The translations under genes were made by a program, and so were the position numbers. Positions 1 through 8,574 of a stretch of DNA of 64,000 bases are shown here, piece by piece (positions within the stretch are counted from its first letter, which is position 1; every line of letters begins with the position of its first letter). Source of the DNA: Granulosicoccus sp947495035 (lineage in GTDB: Bacteria > Pseudomonadota > Gammaproteobacteria > Granulosicoccales > Granulosicoccaceae). The DNA lies in the NCBI RefSeq assembly GCF_050589605.1, contig NZ_JBNGOO010000002.1. The stretch is one strand, 5' to 3'. The notes beneath the pieces were generated by a model. That model had not been told where the DNA came from and did not search any database. It was given only the letters and a program-made list of their open reading frames with translations.

Positions 1-90
1 CTATTACGCTCGAATCTGTGTTGGAGTATCACTGGATTGTTCACCCGTGCAGATTGACCCTGCCTCTCATTCGTCTGGAATAACAAGAAA

Positions 91-1086
91 ATGCTGAATA
101 CACCTTATCTTCTGTTTCTGGGAGATGCCCCTGATGCTCTGGCAGCCAAGGTTGCACAGGGCGTACGCGACTGGCGTCCCGAGAACTGCGTCGGTCAGTT
201 TCGTCTGCCGGGCTGCCAGGCCGACATGGGCTTGCCGGACATGAGCATCGAGGAGGCTGTCAAGGCCGGCGCGCGAACCTTGCTGGTCGGGGTGGCCAAT
301 CGAGGGGGGCGGATCGGCGAAAGCTGGAACGTCGCCTTCGAACAGGCGCTGGCCGCAGGAATGGACATTGCCTCCGGACTGCACACTCTGCTGGCTGACA
401 ACCCGCGACTGGTCACCCTGGCTGAAGAGCATGGTCAATCGCTGTTCGATGTACGGGTGCCGCAGCAGGACTTCCCCATTGCCACCGGCAAGAAGCGCAG
501 TGGCAAGCGCTGTCTGCCGATCGGCACCGATTGCTCCATCGGCAAGATGTACACCGCCATGGCGATGGAGAAAACCATGCGTGAGCGAGGCATGAAGGCA
601 ACCTTCCGGGCAACCGGTCAGACGGGGATTCTGATCACCGGCGGCGGTATCCCGCTGGACGCCGTGGTCGCGGACTTCATGGCGGGTGCCGTGGAGTGGC
701 TGACACCCGACAACGATGCCGATCACTGGGATCTGATCGAAGGTCAGGGCAGTATCTTCCACGCCTCCTATTCCGGGGTCACCATGGCCTTGATACACGG
801 TGGTGCTCCGGATGCTCTGGTGTTGTGTCATGAACCGACTCGTACCCACATGCGAGGCTTGCCGGACTACGCCTTGCCGAGCCTTGAACTGTTGCGCGAC
901 ACGGCGCTGACGCTGGCACGCTTCGTCAATCCCGATTGCCAGGTGACCGGCATCTCGGTCAATACTGCGGCGCTGGATGAGGCGCAGGCCAGGCAAGTGC
1001 TGGGCGATATCGAGCAGCGCATGCAGCTGCCAACGGTCGATCCGTACCGCTACGGTGCCGATCGTCTGGTGGATGCGCTGGCATGA
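91..1086 (+). CDS. dgcN: D-glutamate N-acetyltransferase (DUF1611 family, DgcN-like)
   Basis: 331-aa DUF1611-family protein. A P-loop motif, GTDCSIGK, lies at residues 145-152 and is followed by an ITGGGIPLDAVVADF segment typical of the family. In marine bacteria DgcN acetylates D-glutamate to N-acetyl-D-glutamate, which the racemase DgcA then converts to N-acetyl-L-glutamate. The next gene encodes exactly that racemase type and overlaps this one by 4 bp (ATGA), so the pair is almost certainly translationally coupled. The product looks cytosolic, with no signal peptide or membrane segment. The start ATG has only a weak purine stretch (aagaaa) in front of it. Family and context agree; the acetyl-donor specificity is inferred from the characterised pathway. 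Confidence 0.85.
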   Translation: MLNTPYLLFLGDAPDALAAKVAQGVRDWRPENCVGQFRLPGCQADMGLPDMSIEEAVKAGARTLLVGVANRGGRIGESWNVAFEQALAAGMDIASGLHTLLADNPRLVTLAEEHGQSLFDVRVPQQDFPIATGKKRSGKRCLPIGTDCSIGKMYTAMAMEKTMRERGMKATFRATGQTGILITGGGIPLDAVVADFMAGAVEWLTPDNDADHWDLIEGQGSIFHASYSGVTMALIHGGAPDALVLCHEPTRTHMRGLPDYALPSLELLRDTALTLARFVNPDCQVTGISVNTAALDEAQARQVLGDIEQRMQLPTVDPYRYGADRLVDALA

Positions 1087-2087
1087 GCGGAACGAATGCC
1101 GGGGTTGTGACCTCGCTGGAAATCAGTCGGGATCGATTCGCCACCGCGGGCACGTTCACGATTTCCAGAGGGTCGCGAACCGAAGTCAATGTGGTGACCG
1201 TGACATTGAGCTCAGAGGGCTTCGTGGGCCGTGGTGAATGCGTGCCCTACGCTCGCTATGATGAGTCGATGGACAGTGTCTGCGCACAGATCCGCTCGCT
1301 GCAGGCGGATCTGGCTGCCGGGCTGGATCGTCAGGCGCTGCAGAGCGCCTTGCCAGCGGGGGCGGCTCGCAACGCTCTGGACTGTGCGATGTGGGACCTG
1401 GAGGCAAAACGCGCTGGCAAGCCGGTCTGGCAGCTGGCCGGCCTGCCAGCGCCGACAAGTGTTGTCACGGCGTACACCCTGTCGCTGGATACCCCGGCCA
1501 ATATGCTCGCGTCTGCACGGAAGAATGCGTCCAGGCCGTTGCTGAAACTCAAGCTGGGCGGGGAAGGTGATCTGGAGCGCTTGCGAGCGGTTCGACAAGG
1601 AGCACCGGATTGTCGCCTGATCGTTGATGCCAATGAAGGCTGGTCTGCCGCCGACTATGACGAACTGGCTCCGTTGATGCTGGAGCTGGGCGTGGCTCTG
1701 GTGGAGCAGCCCCTGCCGGCAGGATCCGACCAGGCGCTGGCCGAACGCGGCAGGCCCCTGCCGGTCTGTGCCGACGAGGCCTGCCATGCTCGTGACAGCC
1801 TGGAATCACTGGTTGGCAAGTACGATGTCATCAACATCAAACTGGACAAGACCGGTGGTCTGACGGAAGCTCTGGCGATGCGCAGCGCCGCCCGCGAGGC
1901 AGGGTTCGGTGTCATGGTCGGTTGCATGGTGGGTAGTTCACTGGGTATGGCGCCGGCACATCTGGTGGCACAGGGCGTCGAGTTCGTGGACCTTGACGGC
2001 CCCTTGCTGTTGGCCGAGGATCGCTCGGCAGCCATTCACTATGACGGCAGTGACATGCATCCGGCAGACTCGGTACTTTGGGGATAG
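1083..2087 (+). CDS. dgcA: N-acetyl-D-glutamate racemase / dipeptide-epimerase-like enolase-superfamily enzyme (DgcA)
   Basis: 334-aa enolase-superfamily enzyme of the muconate-lactonizing/dipeptide epimerase branch. The catalytic KxK is at Lys155/Lys157, metal ligands are Asp182 (VDANEGW), Glu208 (VEQPLP) and Asp231 (CADEAC), and the opposing lysine lies in NIKLDKTGGL at 251-260. It overlaps dgcN by 4 bp. On its own it could be read as an L-Ala-D/L-Glu epimerase, but coupling to dgcN favours racemization of N-acetyl-D-glutamate in D-glutamate catabolism. D-glutamate is a peptidoglycan component common in marine organic matter, which fits the inferred lifestyle. Confidence 0.85.
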   Translation: MSGTNAGVVTSLEISRDRFATAGTFTISRGSRTEVNVVTVTLSSEGFVGRGECVPYARYDESMDSVCAQIRSLQADLAAGLDRQALQSALPAGAARNALDCAMWDLEAKRAGKPVWQLAGLPAPTSVVTAYTLSLDTPANMLASARKNASRPLLKLKLGGEGDLERLRAVRQGAPDCRLIVDANEGWSAADYDELAPLMLELGVALVEQPLPAGSDQALAERGRPLPVCADEACHARDSLESLVGKYDVINIKLDKTGGLTEALAMRSAAREAGFGVMVGCMVGSSLGMAPAHLVAQGVEFVDLDGPLLLAEDRSAAIHYDGSDMHPADSVLWG

Positions 2088-2209
2088 GCGCCCTTGTTGT
2101 AGTATTGCGGTGACCGATTCCTGGCGGGACGCAGGTTGCAAGGGTCAGTCAATGGGCGTCGGGGCGGTTCCCGGTCGCAATCGCGAGTGGATTACCGAGG
2201 TCTGACAGC

Positions 2210-3502
2210 ATGTCGAAACGAATCATTGTGGTAGGTGGCGGGGCCGGAGGTCTGGAGCTGGTGGTTCGGCTCGCCCGCAAGTTGAAGCGTGCGGAGGATG
2301 TGTCGGTCATGCTGATCGACATGAATGCCTCGCATATCTGGAAGCCCCTGCTGCATGAAGTGGCTACCGGTTCGCTGGACAGTCACCATGATGAAACCAG
2401 CTACCGCATGCTGGCCAGAAAACACCAGTTCGATTTTCTGCTGGGCCGGGTCGTGCGAGTGGATAGTGACACTCAGCAGGTGATAGTCGCTGCAGAGATC
2501 GATGAAAACGGCGCTGAGCTGGTCGCCGAACGATCGCTTTCCTATGACCAGCTGGTGCTCAGCCCCGGCAGTCGCAGCAACGACTTTGGTACCGAGGGTG
2601 TTGCGCAACATTGCATCACGCTCGACTCCAGAGAACAGGCCGAGCGTTTCCACCAGCTCTACCTCAAGCAGCTGCATCGGGTCAGCGGATCCAGTGATCC
2701 GGATGCGGAGCTGTCGGTCGTGATCGTCGGCGGTGGGGCAACGGGGGTCGAGCTGGCAGCCGATCTGCATAATGTCGCAGGTCGACTACAGGATTACGGA
2801 TTCCGGAAATTCTCCAAGGAACGCCTCAAGGTGGCCGTGATCGAGGCCGGGGCCATGCTTTTGCCACAACTACCCCAGCGGATCGGTCTGAGCATCCGGG
2901 ATGAGCTGCAATCCATTGGTGTGTCGGTACAGACCGATACACGCATTGCCCGCGTCGAAAGTGACGCGCTGATCACCAGCGACGGCGAGCGGATCGGCGC
3001 GGACATCAGTGTGTGGGCCGCCGGCATCAAGGCTCCCGCCTTCCTGGCCGACAGCGGCTTTGCCTGTGACGGCATCGGCCGCGTCAAGGTGAATCCGGAC
3101 CTGACACTCGAAGGGCACAGCAATGTGTATGGTCTTGGCGACTGCTGCAATTGCCCAACCCGGGATGGCGGCACTGTGCCGCCGAGAGCGCAGTCAGCCC
3201 ATCAGATGGCCTCGGTCCTGGCCAACAACATTCTGGCAAGCCGCCGGGGCAAGCCAGCCAGGGAGTTCGTCTACAAGGACTTCGGCAGCCTGATCAGTCT
3301 CAGCCGGTTTTCCACCATCGGCAACCTCATGGGCAATCTCGTGCGTGGCACCGTTTTCGTCGAAGGCTGGCTGGCGCGGCTGTTCTATCTGTCCCTGTAT
3401 CGCATGCATCAGAATGCGGTCCACGGCCCCGTGTCGACCTTGCTGATCATGCTCGGGGATCGAATTCATCGGGCAACGCGCGCCGAGTTGAAGCTGCACT
3501 GA
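2210..3502 (+). CDS. ndh: Type II NADH dehydrogenase (NDH-2, FAD-dependent)
   Basis: 430 aa, close to the 434 aa of E. coli Ndh. The N-terminal FAD dinucleotide fold (VVGGGAGGLELVVRL) is followed by the NAD-binding fold (VVIVGGGATGVELAADL) and the C-terminal FAD motif (VYGLGDCC). NDH-2 passes electrons from NADH to quinone without pumping protons and sits on the inner face of the cytoplasmic membrane through a C-terminal amphipathic part. A GAGG sequence about 9 bp before the ATG supports the start. The 122 bp upstream show no obvious regulator site. It is monocistronic: the next gene is on the other strand. Confidence 0.9.
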   Translation: MSKRIIVVGGGAGGLELVVRLARKLKRAEDVSVMLIDMNASHIWKPLLHEVATGSLDSHHDETSYRMLARKHQFDFLLGRVVRVDSDTQQVIVAAEIDENGAELVAERSLSYDQLVLSPGSRSNDFGTEGVAQHCITLDSREQAERFHQLYLKQLHRVSGSSDPDAELSVVIVGGGATGVELAADLHNVAGRLQDYGFRKFSKERLKVAVIEAGAMLLPQLPQRIGLSIRDELQSIGVSVQTDTRIARVESDALITSDGERIGADISVWAAGIKAPAFLADSGFACDGIGRVKVNPDLTLEGHSNVYGLGDCCNCPTRDGGTVPPRAQSAHQMASVLANNILASRRGKPAREFVYKDFGSLISLSRFSTIGNLMGNLVRGTVFVEGWLARLFYLSLYRMHQNAVHGPVSTLLIMLGDRIHRATRAELKLH

Positions 3503-3657
3503 CAGTCCGGATTCCCGAGCGTTCGATGCACTGCTGCATGACGTCGACCTTGCCCGACGCCGCCGATGGCGTGACCGGGCGTTGCCAGCGTACAATTCGA
3601 TCGTCACGCAGTCCGGGTTGCTGACTACTGTAACCCGGTCTGAGTGACGGGCAGGAC

Positions 3658-3681
3658 AACGGCGCCGCACTGCGCGCCGTT
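3658..3681. terminator. Hairpin between ndh and the convergent small gene
   Basis: AACGGCGC pairs perfectly with GCGCCGTT across an 8-nt loop. It lies in the 203-bp gap between two convergent genes. No T-run follows on either strand, so it is at best a Rho-assisted or processing hairpin. Nothing else is visible in this gap. Confidence 0.35.
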
Positions 3682-3705
3682 CGATCAGATCAGTTCAACA
3701 AGGTG

Positions 3706-4176
3706 CTACTTGCTGGAGGAGTCTTCCGAGGTTTCTGCCTTGCGTGCGCGGTTGGCTTGCAGACGGGACCCCACCTTCTTCTCGAGCGCGCCGATGCCGG
3801 TAGCCACCTTGTCGGCCGTCTGGCGAACCACGCCATCCTTTGCCGTTACCTTCGAATAGGTGCGTCCGATGACGGTTTCCTCGCCGCGAGCGGCGGCAGC
3901 ACGTTGCTCATCGAATTTGGTCCTGGCCATTGCGGTCGTCTCCTGTACTCTGGAGACAGCACGGCCCAGTGGTGTCTGCACGACTTCGCCCGGCGCGTTG
4001 GGGTCTCCGGTGGGGTTGGCTGTCCGGGTCAGGGCGGTGAAATTGGCCAGCAGTCCCTCATCGCTGGCAACGGTTTCATCGTGGCTGTGGGCTTCGACCC
4101 AACGTCGTTCGTTCAGGGCATTGAAGAACAGCCAGGCAGCAATGGCCAGAAGGCACAGGGTGGCAATCCACATCAT
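3706..4176 (-). CDS. Small membrane-anchored protein of unknown function
   Basis: 156 aa. One N-terminal hydrophobic segment (about residues 3-19, WIATLCLLAIAAWLFFNAL) is followed by a polar, charged, probably helical body rich in Ala, Lys, Arg, Thr and Glu, ending EDSSSK. I do not recognise a family. The layout suggests a single-pass inner-membrane protein. The start ATG has GGAG 8 bp upstream on the minus strand. It is divergent from hemC with about 290 bp between them and convergent with ndh. The full-length frame with a good ribosome site and biased codon use supports a real gene. Confidence 0.65.
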   Translation of the reverse strand: MMWIATLCLLAIAAWLFFNALNERRWVEAHSHDETVASDEGLLANFTALTRTANPTGDPNAPGEVVQTPLGRAVSRVQETTAMARTKFDEQRAAAARGEETVIGRTYSKVTAKDGVVRQTADKVATGIGALEKKVGSRLQANRARKAETSEDSSSK

Positions 4177-4469
4177 CGAAACACTCCACTGGAAAATTGG
4201 CTGGTGAAACCAGCAGGATCGGTTTGGTCAGGCCGCAATGGTGCTTGTCCGCACAACAGTGCCTGTCAGGGTTCTAGGCATGGTACGCCACCGCAGGTGT
4301 CTGCTCAAGCAGGCTGGCGTAGCATCGTGCCGGCTTCAGTCTGTCGGTGAGTCAGTGGTACAGTAGCGGCCATGTCAGACAGGGGCTTGATACCGGCTTG
4401 CAACCCGTATGAACCCCGCAGTCGTGCATGATTCCGATCCCCTGGCGAAGCCACCAACCTGGACTGATG

Positions 4470-5456
4470 ATGAAAACCTTGCGTATTGCCACCCGCAACA
4501 GCCCGCTTGCCCTGTGGCAGGCAGAAGATGTCAAGGCAAGAGTCGAGGCTCTGGGCATGGATGTGCAGGTCGAACTGGTCAGAATGACCACGCGTGGCGA
4601 TCAGTTGCTGGACAGTCCCCTGGCGAAGATCGGTGGCAAGGGCCTGTTTGTCAAGGAGCTGGAGACCGCCATGCTCGACGGTGATGCGGACATTGCCGTG
4701 CATTCGATCAAGGATGTGCCGGCTGTCTTGCCCGAAGGGTTGCAGGTCGTGCATATTCTGGAGCGCGAAAATCCGCATGATGCCTTCGTGTCCAATCAGT
4801 TCCAGTCCGCAGCGCAACTGCCCGAGCGCGCCATTGTGGGGACTTGCAGCCTGCGCCGACAGGCGCAATTGCTGGCAAGGTACCCGCATCTGGAGGTGCA
4901 TAACCTGCGGGGCAACGTCAATACCCGCCTGGCCAAGCTGGACGATGGTGAGTACGATGCGATCATCCTCGCCGCTGCCGGACTGATTCGGCTGGGCATG
5001 GAAGAGCGGATCGCGACTGAAATCGGTGTGGAAGAAAGCCTGCCAGCAGCCGGTCAGGGCATTGTCGGTATCGAATCACGCGTGGATGACACCGATACCA
5101 TTGCTCTGCTGGATCATCTGCATCATCAGGAAACCAGTTATCGCGTGCAGGCCGAGCGAGCCCTGAGCGCACGTCTGGATGGTGGCTGCCAGGTGCCCAT
5201 TGCGGCCTACTCCGAGCTGGAGGGCAATCAGCTCTGGTTGCGTGGCCTGGTGGCCTCGCCGGATGGTCAGACCGTGGTGACGGCAGACGCGCGCGGGCAT
5301 TGCAACGAGGCGGTGGATCTGGGGGTCAAGGTGGCCGAAATGTTGCTGTATCGTGGGGCCAATGACATCCTTCGTGATCTGGGCCTGCAGCCGGCGTCGC
5401 TGGATGAAGTGGCTGCCAGTGCCGGCAAATACGTTCGCAGGAGCCGCAAGACGTAA
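4470..5456 (+). CDS. hemC: Hydroxymethylbilane synthase (porphobilinogen deaminase)
   Basis: 328 aa from this start (E. coli 313). It joins four porphobilinogens into hydroxymethylbilane in haem and sirohaem synthesis. Visible landmarks are the N-terminal RIATRNSPLALWQA, the catalytic Asp82 in HSIKDVP, the arginine-rich substrate site TCSLRRQAQL, and Cys240 in LDGGCQVPIAAY, which carries the dipyrromethane cofactor. Two adjacent ATGs exist (4467 and 4470); the second gives the family's usual MKTLRIATRN. A further in-frame ATG at 4428 would add a non-conserved stretch. hemD, often directly downstream in gammaproteobacteria, is absent; a sensor kinase follows instead. Confidence 0.95.
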   Translation: MKTLRIATRNSPLALWQAEDVKARVEALGMDVQVELVRMTTRGDQLLDSPLAKIGGKGLFVKELETAMLDGDADIAVHSIKDVPAVLPEGLQVVHILERENPHDAFVSNQFQSAAQLPERAIVGTCSLRRQAQLLARYPHLEVHNLRGNVNTRLAKLDDGEYDAIILAAAGLIRLGMEERIATEIGVEESLPAAGQGIVGIESRVDDTDTIALLDHLHHQETSYRVQAERALSARLDGGCQVPIAAYSELEGNQLWLRGLVASPDGQTVVTADARGHCNEAVDLGVKVAEMLLYRGANDILRDLGLQPASLDEVAASAGKYVRRSRKT

Positions 5457-5483
5457 CACTCGGCAGCTAAAGTACGACGCCGG

Positions 5484-6737
5484 ATGGTCACTAAGGCCAC
5501 TATGGAACCGACTACTTCGTTGTCGCTGAACGAGACAGATGACTATCTGTCTCCGGGCAGCCGTGTCAAGACACGCATTCTACTCATCGACGATGACGAA
5601 GCCTACTGCTTCCTGTGCAAGCGCTATCTGCGTTCGGACGATTCGTTTCAGCATACCGTCATCTCGGCCGGTACCACGGCCGAAGCGCTGGCCATCTGTG
5701 CGGTGGACACTTTCGACTGCATCGTGATCGATTATCGACTGCCGGACATGATGGGAACCGAGGTCATCAAGATGCTTCGGGAAAAGATGGGCCATACCAT
5801 GCCCCCCACCATCGTGTTCACGGCTGACGGAGGGGAAGAGGCCGCCATCGAGGCCGTGCGTTCCGGGGCCAACGATTTTCTGGCCAAGCGCAACGTCACG
5901 CAGCAGTCCCTGTGCCGGGCTGTCAAGAACACGATCGAGAAGGGCATGCTGCGCAAGTCACTGATGAGCCGTGTCAAGGAGCTCGAAGCGGCGAATCAGT
6001 TGCTGATCAAACGCAATGACGAGATCAAGCGCTTCTATCATACGGTGTCGCATGAGGTGAAGACGCCCCTGACGGCCATTCAGGAATTCGTGGCCATCGT
6101 GGCCGATGGTCTGGCGGGACCCATCGAAGAAGAACAGAAAACCATCCTGACCTATGCACTGGAGAGCTGTGAGCAGATATCCACACATTTCAACGATCTG
6201 CTGGAATTGTCCCGTTTCGAGACGGGCAAGATGACGATCGACCCCAAGCCCTGCAGCATTCACGATGTCTTCGATCATTGTGTGGTGGCGGCCACGCCGG
6301 CCTCCGTGGCCAAGGGCATCACCTTGACAGTCAATGATCAGTTGCAGCTGCCGCTGGTCATGATGCAATCCAATCGCATCATCCAGGTGTTGAGCAATCT
6401 GATCAACAATGCTGTCAAGTTCACGGATTCCGGTGGCAGCGTGACGGTCGACAGCGAGCTGATCGACGGTGGGCGCTTGTTGCGTCTGAGTGTTCGCGAT
6501 ACCGGTTGTGGTATTCCGGAAACGGATACCGGCAAGGTCTTCGACCGGCTCTATCAGGTCAATCCTGCCAATGATCAGCAGAACGGCCCGGGCATGGGGC
6601 TGGGCCTGAGCATCGCCTCGGAAATCGTGGCCCTGCACGGCAGCGCCCTGGAGGTCGAAAGCGAGCTGGGCGTCGGCAGTGTCTTTTCGTTCTGCCTGAA
6701 GACTGCCACTGACGAGGACCTGCTGCAGGTCGCCTGA
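5484..6737 (+). CDS. Soluble REC-histidine kinase (response-regulator/kinase fusion)
   Basis: 417 aa with no membrane segment. An N-terminal receiver domain (about 30-155) has acidic residues DDD at 36-38, phospho-acceptor Asp83 (VIDYRLPD) and Lys135. A HisKA domain follows with His190 (TVSHEVKTPL), then a HATPase with N-box Asn305/Asn309, G1 box DTGCGIP (339-345) and G2 box GMGLGLS (370-376). All catalytic boxes are intact, so it should be an active kinase whose own receiver probably sets its activity. No cognate regulator is adjacent. It starts 27 bp after hemC and could be co-transcribed with it, although a functional link is unclear. ATG at 5502 is an alternative start. Confidence 0.85.
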   Translation: MVTKATMEPTTSLSLNETDDYLSPGSRVKTRILLIDDDEAYCFLCKRYLRSDDSFQHTVISAGTTAEALAICAVDTFDCIVIDYRLPDMMGTEVIKMLREKMGHTMPPTIVFTADGGEEAAIEAVRSGANDFLAKRNVTQQSLCRAVKNTIEKGMLRKSLMSRVKELEAANQLLIKRNDEIKRFYHTVSHEVKTPLTAIQEFVAIVADGLAGPIEEEQKTILTYALESCEQISTHFNDLLELSRFETGKMTIDPKPCSIHDVFDHCVVAATPASVAKGITLTVNDQLQLPLVMMQSNRIIQVLSNLINNAVKFTDSGGSVTVDSELIDGGRLLRLSVRDTGCGIPETDTGKVFDRLYQVNPANDQQNGPGMGLGLSIASEIVALHGSALEVESELGVGSVFSFCLKTATDEDLLQVA

Positions 6738-6942
6738 TATCGCTGGCGGAGCGGGCGATCAGGCCTGAGCGGGAACGAGCTCCCTCGTGAGATGTTTCCG
6801 TGGCGTCATCACTGCAGGCTCATTGGTCGGACCACGCTCGGGAACTGTCGCCAATCAGGCGGGATCGTTCCGAAATACGCGATGTATTAGCGCAAGCCTG
6901 TCTTCGGCCTGCAATTGAATTTGCCTATGCTTATTATCACAG

Positions 6943-6972
6943 TGCAATGACTGTCAACTGAGTGTCATTGCA
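6943..6972. promoter_or_regulatory. 9-bp perfect inverted repeat upstream of pntA (candidate operator)
   Basis: TGCAATGAC (6943-6951) and GTCATTGCA (6964-6972) form a perfect 9-bp inverted repeat with a 12-bp centre. It lies about 40-70 bp before the pntA start and just upstream of a -10-like TACAAT at 6978-6983. The arm spacing (21 bp centre to centre, two helical turns) suits a dimeric regulator. No protein in the window is an obvious binder. Confidence 0.5.
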
Positions 6973-6977
6973 GCTGG

Positions 6978-6983
6978 TACAAT
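6978..6983 (+). promoter_or_regulatory. Candidate -10 element for pntAB
   Basis: TACAAT matches the sigma-70 -10 consensus at five of six positions and lies 28 bp before the GTG start. No clear -35 is found at 16-18 bp, which would fit a promoter depending on an activator at the adjacent inverted repeat. A second -10-like TATTAT lies at 6932-6937. Confidence 0.35.
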
Positions 6984-7011
6984 AACAGGTCAATTTGAGC
7001 AGGAGTCTTAC

Positions 7012-8568
7012 GTGCTAATCGGAGTTCCTACGGAAACGTACGCTGGCGAAAGGCGTGTCGCAATGACACCCGAGACCGCTGGTCACATCATGAAGCTCGG
7101 CCACACCCTGTGTGTGCAGAGCGGTGCCGGTCTGGCAGCCAATATTGCAGACGAACTGTATACCGACGCTGGGGTGGAAGTCCTGCCCGATGCCAAGGCG
7201 GTATATGACAAGGCCGACCTGATAATGAAAGTCAGGGCCCCGGCACAGGACTCGGACATCGGCGATGAAGTCGCCATGTTGCGTTCGGGTACAGCGCTGG
7301 TCAGCTTCATCTGGCCTGCGCAGAACGAGGAACTGATGAAGGCTCTGGCCGCACGCAATGTGACGGTGCTGGCCATGGACTCGGTGCCACGGATGTCTCG
7401 CGCACAGAAGATGGACGCCCTGAGCTCGATGGCCAACATCGGCGGTTATCGCGCAGTGGTCGAAGCGGCCAATCAGTTCGGTCGTTTCTTCACCGGTCAG
7501 ATCACGGCCGCCGGCAAGGTGCCACCAGCCAAGGTACTGGTCATCGGTGCCGGTGTTGCGGGTCTGGCAGCCATCGGTGCCGCACGCGGCATGGGGGCCA
7601 TCGTGCGCGCCTTCGATACTCGTCCGGAAGCGGCCGAACAGGTCGAGAGCATGGGTGCCGAGTTTCTGATGCTCGACTTCAAGGACGATGAAGACGGCGC
7701 GGGTGAAGGCGGCTATGCCAAGGTCATGAGCAAGGAATTCATCGATGCCGAGATGGCCCTGTTTCGGGAACAGGCAAAGGAGGTCGATATCATCATCACG
7801 ACAGCCCTGATTCCCGGCAGGCCAGCGCCCGAACTGATCATGACCGACATGGTCGAGTCCATGAAACCGGGCAGTGTCATCGTCGATCTGGCCGCCGAAC
7901 AGGGCGGTAACTGCAAACTCACTCGAGCCAACGAAATCGTCAAGCATGGCGAAGTGACATTGATCGGCTACACCGATCTGCCCAGCCGCATGGCAGCCCA
8001 GTCTAGCCAGCTCTATGGCACGAACCTGCGGCACCTGCTGGCCGACCTCACGCCGGAAAAGGATGGCGTGATCAACGTCAACATGGAGGATGAAGTCATC
8101 CGTGGTGCCACCGTGATCAAGGAGGGCGAGATCACCTGGCCACCCCCGCCACCGAAACTGTCTGCTGCGCCGAAGCCAGCGGCCAAACCTGCCGTGGTAC
8201 CCGAAACCACCGAAGTCAAGACCGGCAGTGCGCGCGGCAGTCTCATTGCGGCTGCTGTTGCGGCGGTTGCCCTGTTGCTGGTGGGCAGTGTCGCACCGGC
8301 GGATTTCATGAGTCACTTCACCGTGTTCGTGCTGGCCTGCTTCGTCGGCTATCAGGTCGTCTGGAGTGTCACCCCGGCGCTGCATACGCCTCTGATGAGT
8401 GTGACCAATGCCATCAGCGGCATCATCGTGGTGGGTGCGCTGCTGCAGATCTCCTCCTCATCCGGTCTGGTGGTCTTTCTGGCCGCTCTCGCAACTCTCA
8501 TTGCCAGTATCAATATTGCCGGCGGATTCTTGGTAACTCAGCGCATGCTGAAAATGTTCAGGAAATAA
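7012..8568 (+). CDS. pntA: NAD(P) transhydrogenase subunit alpha
   Basis: 518 aa (E. coli 510). It forms the soluble NAD(H)-binding domain I plus the first membrane helices of proton-translocating transhydrogenase, which uses the proton gradient to reduce NADP+ with NADH. Seen: N-terminal IGVPTETYAGERRVAMTPE of the alanine dehydrogenase/PNT family; the nucleotide fold VLVIGAGVAGLAAIGAARG; a Pro-rich linker PPPPPKLSAAPKPAAKPAV; and about four C-terminal hydrophobic helices. The start is GTG with AGGAG 6 bp upstream. pntB follows after 6 bp, so the two are one operon ending at the strong terminator at 10100. Confidence 0.95.
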   Translation: MLIGVPTETYAGERRVAMTPETAGHIMKLGHTLCVQSGAGLAANIADELYTDAGVEVLPDAKAVYDKADLIMKVRAPAQDSDIGDEVAMLRSGTALVSFIWPAQNEELMKALAARNVTVLAMDSVPRMSRAQKMDALSSMANIGGYRAVVEAANQFGRFFTGQITAAGKVPPAKVLVIGAGVAGLAAIGAARGMGAIVRAFDTRPEAAEQVESMGAEFLMLDFKDDEDGAGEGGYAKVMSKEFIDAEMALFREQAKEVDIIITTALIPGRPAPELIMTDMVESMKPGSVIVDLAAEQGGNCKLTRANEIVKHGEVTLIGYTDLPSRMAAQSSQLYGTNLRHLLADLTPEKDGVINVNMEDEVIRGATVIKEGEITWPPPPPKLSAAPKPAAKPAVVPETTEVKTGSARGSLIAAAVAAVALLLVGSVAPADFMSHFTVFVLACFVGYQVVWSVTPALHTPLMSVTNAISGIIVVGALLQISSSSGLVVFLAALATLIASINIAGGFLVTQRMLKMFRK

Positions 8569-8574
8569 GAAAAG

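Noticed and set aside
7015..8385. Long minus-strand open frame (456 codons) opposite pntA
   Set aside because: It is antisense to a clearly recognised gene, its translation is rich in His, Gln and Asp with no family pattern, and it arises from the codon bias of pntA.
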